Positions 4,825 through 7,181 of a stretch of DNA of 7,181 nucleotides are shown piece by piece. The DNA comes from Deltaproteobacteria bacterium (lineage in GTDB: Bacteria; Bdellovibrionota_C; UBA2361; JAAYZI01), in NCBI GenBank assembly GCA_012514925.1, contig JAAYZI010000173.1, forward strand, positions 1 through 7,181, given 5' to 3'. The notes under the pieces were generated by a model that was not told the DNA's origin, searched no databases, and saw only the letters and a program-made list of their open reading frames with translations. The first letter of the stretch is position 1, and the number at the start of each line of letters is the position of its first letter. The position numbers were made by a program, and so were the translations under genes.

Positions 4825-5836
4825 AAGCGGGCAAGATTTAGCTCTAACATTATGGAATCCAGATCGCTGTCTACGCAGTGTCTCTCCTGAAGTGGCGCGC
4901 TATTCACGCGGATTTTTGCGCTGCCGGCCGGAGAAATGGTTCCCTGGATTTGCGATGCAATGGCTGCCATTGGCCCATTCATTGGGTATCGAGATTAAGC
5001 TGTGTGAGGCTAAGCCGGTTGAGCAGGCACCACGTAGATGGGCTTGCGCGTTTGCCGGGACTGTAGATGGTGAGCCGCTAGGTTTGGCGCTTGAGGAAGA
5101 AGGAGCGGAGGTTCTATTGGAGGCGGTGCTTCCCTCTGCGGCGCCCAGGTCACGTCAGATCGTTTTGGAGTACCTTGCCCGGCGTTTTCTAAGCAGTATG
5201 GCGATCTCTTGGAGTGGCCCGGAATCTTCTTTGGTCCAGTTTGAACCGGATCTTGATGCTAATCAGATTCGCGAAGTTGGTGCCATTAAAGTGGTTGTGT
5301 CGATTAATGGCGCTCAGTCCACAGTTTGGATTTTGCTAGGGCGGGTGCTAGTGGATAGGTTGGATGGGCTGTGGCGGCGACAGTTACAGTCAACTTCGCG
5401 CCATAATAGCGAGGATGCTCGGGTGCAGGTGGAGTTTGCGCACTTGACGGTGCCTCCCTCGTTGTTGGCGGATTACTTAAAACCAGGCACTACTGTGGAT
5501 TTGGAGACGCCCGTGTCTGATACAGTTATGGTCGTTTGTGAGGGGCGGCCTTTTTTGCCCGCCAGATTGTGCCGTTTAGGCGATTGCTTCGGGGTTGAGA
5601 CGATCGCCGCGCCGCTTCCGGTATTTCAGCTTCCTGCTGGCACGACGCGTTTGTCGATAGAGCTTGGCCAGGCCGATTGGAATGGCGTATTTGCAAGGGA
5701 AATGTCTCAACCTGGCGCGGTGTACGATACCGGGATTCGGCTAGGAGATCGAGTCGGTATGGTGGTTAATGGGGAGCAGGTGGCGGAGGCTCTACTAAGG
5801 ACCTATCAGGGGCATTTTGTTGTAAGCGTGATCTAA
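4814..5836 (+). CDS. sctQ: SctQ: T3SS sorting-platform (C-ring) protein with two SpoA domains
   Basis: This 340-residue protein matches SctQ (YscQ/SpaO/HrcQ), the scaffold of the cytoplasmic sorting platform that gathers export substrates below the basal body. Residues 1-195 are a weakly conserved N-terminal region. Two SpoA (surface presentation of antigens) domains follow: about 204-263 (VQVEFAHLTVPPSLLADYLK, then LCRLGDCFGVETI) and about 277-340 (RLSIELGQADWN, then LGDRVGMVVNGEQV and GHFVVSVI). Two SpoA domains in one chain with this length is standard for non-flagellar SctQ and unlike flagellar FliN, which is short. The start is GTG, behind GGAGGT (4803-4808) at 5 nt, and overlaps the previous gene by 11 nt, which implies coupled translation. 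It ends the operon. An in-frame GTG at 5423 could give a shorter SctQ C-terminal product, as occurs in other T3SSs. Confidence 0.88.
   Translation: MQGESGQDLALTLWNPDRCLRSVSPEVARYSRGFLRCRPEKWFPGFAMQWLPLAHSLGIEIKLCEAKPVEQAPRRWACAFAGTVDGEPLGLALEEEGAEVLLEAVLPSAAPRSRQIVLEYLARRFLSSMAISWSGPESSLVQFEPDLDANQIREVGAIKVVVSINGAQSTVWILLGRVLVDRLDGLWRRQLQSTSRHNSEDARVQVEFAHLTVPPSLLADYLKPGTTVDLETPVSDTVMVVCEGRPFLPARLCRLGDCFGVETIAAPLPVFQLPAGTTRLSIELGQADWNGVFAREMSQPGAVYDTGIRLGDRVGMVVNGEQVAEALLRTYQGHFVVSVI
5411..5425 (+). promoter_or_regulatory. Possible internal ribosome site and GTG start for short SctQ
   Basis: GAGG (5411-5414) lies 8 nt before an in-frame GTG (5423-5425, codon 204), right where the first SpoA domain begins. 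Initiation here would yield 137 residues holding both SpoA domains. Internal translation of sctQ is established for Yersinia YscQ and Salmonella SpaO, but those short forms carry only the last SpoA domain, so this match is suggestive at best. Confidence 0.2.
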
Positions 5837-5869
5837 GAAAGCGACAATCGCGTCTTTCCCCCTTTCTTA
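5834..5869 (+). terminator. Weak terminator candidate after sctQ
   Basis: TAAGAAAG (5834-5841, including the sctQ stop) pairs perfectly with CTTTCTTA (5862-5869). The enclosed segment can form a small GCGA/TCGC hairpin (5841-5851). The outer stem is AT-rich and only a poor T tract follows (AAACTTTTC), so intrinsic termination would be weak. It is placed where the operon should end. Confidence 0.28.
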
Positions 5870-6139
5870 AACTTTTCAAATTCAGCTACAGTACTTAATA
5901 TGATAGACACTGCTCTGGTTACTCGAAGCTTTTATTAAACCTTGTCACATATGCATATTTTGCGCATAGCCCTCTGACGCATAATTTGTCAATTTTTTGC
6001 GCGAGATATGTATATGCAATGTGTAATCAATTCCGTACGTGAACGGTTACGCCTTGCATTTTATGCGGAGCAACCTAACACTGTCTGTATGATCAAATGC
6101 TGTCTTGTACGCTTTATTCCTTTTCCATCGGAGTTGTAA
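5837..6139. other. Intergenic region between sctQ and the L,D-transpeptidase gene
   Basis: This AT-rich gap holds the terminator candidate, a perfect palindrome ATATGCATAT (5949-5958), two TTGTCA sites (5942-5947, 5986-5991) without good -10 partners at 17 bp, and the solo element end at 6018-6050. No strong sigma70 promoter was found for the transpeptidase gene, though one must lie here or further upstream. Just before the gene, GGAG (6130-6133) is 6 nt from ATG 6140. Confidence 0.55.
6018..6050 (+). repeat. Solo end of the IS66-type element
   Basis: On the minus strand from 6050 this reads GTAACCGTTCACGTACGG and continues to GGAATTGAT, matching 9-41 at 27 of 33 positions. Five of the six differences are transitions. 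Similarity fades left of 6018, no opposite end with matching ends was found, and the 8 bp to the right (GCCTTGCA) do not recur at a fitting place on the left. It is best read as a decayed or truncated copy, about 90 bp upstream of the transpeptidase start. Confidence 0.65.
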
Positions 6140-7132
6140 ATGCGTTCCAACTGTAAAGTAATATTGGTTCTGCTAGTCTGTGTATTTTACCAGGTTTTTA
6201 CCACGAGGTTTGCCTGGGCCGATACTTTTAGTCTTTCGGCCGATGCGCGTGATAATGTGGTTGGCGAGCTGCGTTATATTACCGCCCTGCGGCAAGATAC
6301 GCTTTTGGATATCGGCCGCGATGCTGGCATGGGGTATGAAGAGATTATTAAGGCGAACCCAGATGTGAACCGCTGGGTGCCTGGATCTGGGACGCGGGTG
6401 CTTCTGCCCAATCTCTATGTTTTGCCGCAAGCTCCGATGGATGGCATTGTGCTAAACTTGCCGGAGTTGCGTCTGTACTACTATTCTCCTGCAAAGAAAG
6501 GCGTGCCGCGCACAGTTAGTACCTATCCGGTTAGTATCGGCCGGATGGATTGGCGCACGCCGCTGGGGAAAACGAAGATCGTTAAGAAGGAGAAGGATCC
6601 ACCCTGGCGTCCCACCGAATCAATCCGCCGGGAGCATGCTGCTGAGGGTGATATATTGCCACCCTTTATCCCAGGAGGCAGCCCTGAGAATCCTCTGGGG
6701 CGCTTTGCTTTGAGGCTTGGCATCCCTCAGTATCTAATTCATGGCACCGATGATCGCAAAGCTTACGGTATCGGCATGCGCGTGACTCACGGTTGTGTGC
6801 GCATGTACCCTGAAGATATCCGGCGTTTATTCTCTCAAGTTGTCGTCGGTACGCCCGTGCTGATTGTGGATCAGCCAATTAAGGCCGGGCGACGCGGCAA
6901 TTCCCTGCTGTTAGAGGTGGATGGTGCCTTTGAGGAAGAGGGCGTAACGCATACAACCGTGTCTGTTTCCCGAGCCATGGAGCTGCTGCAGGCTAAGGCC
7001 GGCGGACCCGCTCGCATCGACGCTGAGCTGGTGGCGCAAGTGGTACGCCGGGGTGATGGGGTGCCGGTAGTAGTCGGCTCAACTTCGACCTATTCGGTTG
7101 ACTATGACGCGCGCAGCGTGCCTTTTAGGTAG
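6140..7132 (+). CDS. Exported L,D-transpeptidase with LysM-like and YkuD domains
   Basis: This 330-residue enzyme forms L,D cross-links in peptidoglycan or attaches proteins to it, in the periplasm. A Sec signal peptide (residues 1-27, hydrophobic VILVLLVCVFYQVF, cleavage after A25-W-A27) is followed by a LysM-like region (about 45-92, YITALRQDTLLDIGRD to TRVLLPN). The YkuD catalytic domain (about 101-243) has I200-H201-G-T203 and the catalytic motif T216-H217-G-C219-V-R221, with C219 the nucleophile. The PLGKTKIVKKEKDPPW stretch and the order of motifs match gammaproteobacterial YbiS/YcfS/YnhG/ErfK enzymes; the length fits. The four paralogues cannot be told apart here, so no symbol is given. 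GGAG (6130-6133) supports the start. A 303-bp gap separates it from sctQ, so it is probably a separate unit, and the second element copy begins one base after its stop codon. Confidence 0.95.
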   Translation: MRSNCKVILVLLVCVFYQVFTTRFAWADTFSLSADARDNVVGELRYITALRQDTLLDIGRDAGMGYEEIIKANPDVNRWVPGSGTRVLLPNLYVLPQAPMDGIVLNLPELRLYYYSPAKKGVPRTVSTYPVSIGRMDWRTPLGKTKIVKKEKDPPWRPTESIRREHAAEGDILPPFIPGGSPENPLGRFALRLGIPQYLIHGTDDRKAYGIGMRVTHGCVRMYPEDIRRLFSQVVVGTPVLIVDQPIKAGRRGNSLLLEVDGAFEEEGVTHTTVSVSRAMELLQAKAGGPARIDAELVAQVVRRGDGVPVVVGSTSTYSVDYDARSVPFR

Positions 7133-7133
7133 G

Positions 7134-7181
7134 GTAACCGTTTACATGAATATTACTTTCTCTGGAGAAAGTGAAATTAAT
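7134..7181 (+). mobile_element. Second MITE-like copy, cut by the window end
   Basis: The copy starts with GTAACCGTTTACATG one base after the transpeptidase stop and matches the inner end of the first element (71-115, read on the minus strand) at 41 of 45 positions to 7178. All four differences are A/G transitions. It keeps the palindrome ACTTTCTC-TG-GAGAAAGT (7155-7172). It is inverted relative to the first copy. If it is the same 107-bp element, it ends near 7240. It could instead be the end of a full-length IS of the same family. Confidence 0.72.

Noticed and set aside
5822..6050. A 229-bp element from GTAAGCG (5822) to GGTTAC (6050)
   Set aside because: The left end lies in the sctQ coding sequence as a normal part of its SpoA domain, and flanking 8-bp sequences do not match.
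6014..6139. 41-codon frame whose stop abuts the transpeptidase ATG
   Set aside because: It begins inside the element end, has only a weak ribosome site and no recognisable product; likely chance.

Overview
The window looks like a chromosomal segment of a Gram-negative proteobacterium, most likely a gammaproteobacterium. The support is a lipoprotein with a clear lipobox, a Sec-exported LysM-YkuD L,D-transpeptidase of the gammaproteobacterial YbiS/YcfS type, and Shine-Dalgarno starts. The genus cannot be told from the sequence alone.

Layout from left to right. Positions 9-115 hold a 107-bp non-coding element with terminal inverted repeats, flanked by a perfect 8-bp direct repeat. Its GTAA ends and 8-bp duplication fit a miniature element (MITE) of the IS66 type. 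Next, on the minus strand, is a stand-alone CheY-like response regulator (123-491). A 473-bp intergenic region (492-964) follows, with a promoter candidate and a row of imperfect 14-bp direct repeats. Then comes a tight plus-strand operon (965-5836): a tail-anchored multi-FHA protein; a possible 34-aa protein; a soluble protein with an N-terminal zinc ribbon, a long disordered middle and a C-terminal FHA-like domain; SctJ, the inner-membrane ring lipoprotein of a type III secretion system (T3SS); an unrecognised 94-aa protein; and SctQ, the T3SS sorting-platform protein with two SpoA domains. A 303-bp gap (5837-6139) carries a weak terminator candidate and a solo copy of one element end. An exported L,D-transpeptidase (6140-7132) follows, and directly after its stop codon a second copy of the element begins (7134) and runs off the window.

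How the genes fit together: SctJ and SctQ define a non-flagellar T3SS. The FHA proteins take the place expected of SctD and other adaptors that join the membrane ring to the cytoplasmic platform. The arrangement is unusual. The FHA load is high (two intact and two degenerate domains over two proteins), the membrane FHA protein has almost no periplasmic part, and the usual neighbours (ATPase, stator, export gate, secretin, recognisable SctK) are absent although the operon is bounded on both sides. The locus is therefore one piece of a scattered, divergent T3SS or a reduced derivative. The transpeptidase and response regulator have their own transcription units; a link with the T3SS is only positional.

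The least expected structure is the small repeat family: one complete copy, one partial copy and one solo end within 7 kb. The copies differ almost only by transitions, and two of them sit exactly behind stop codons.
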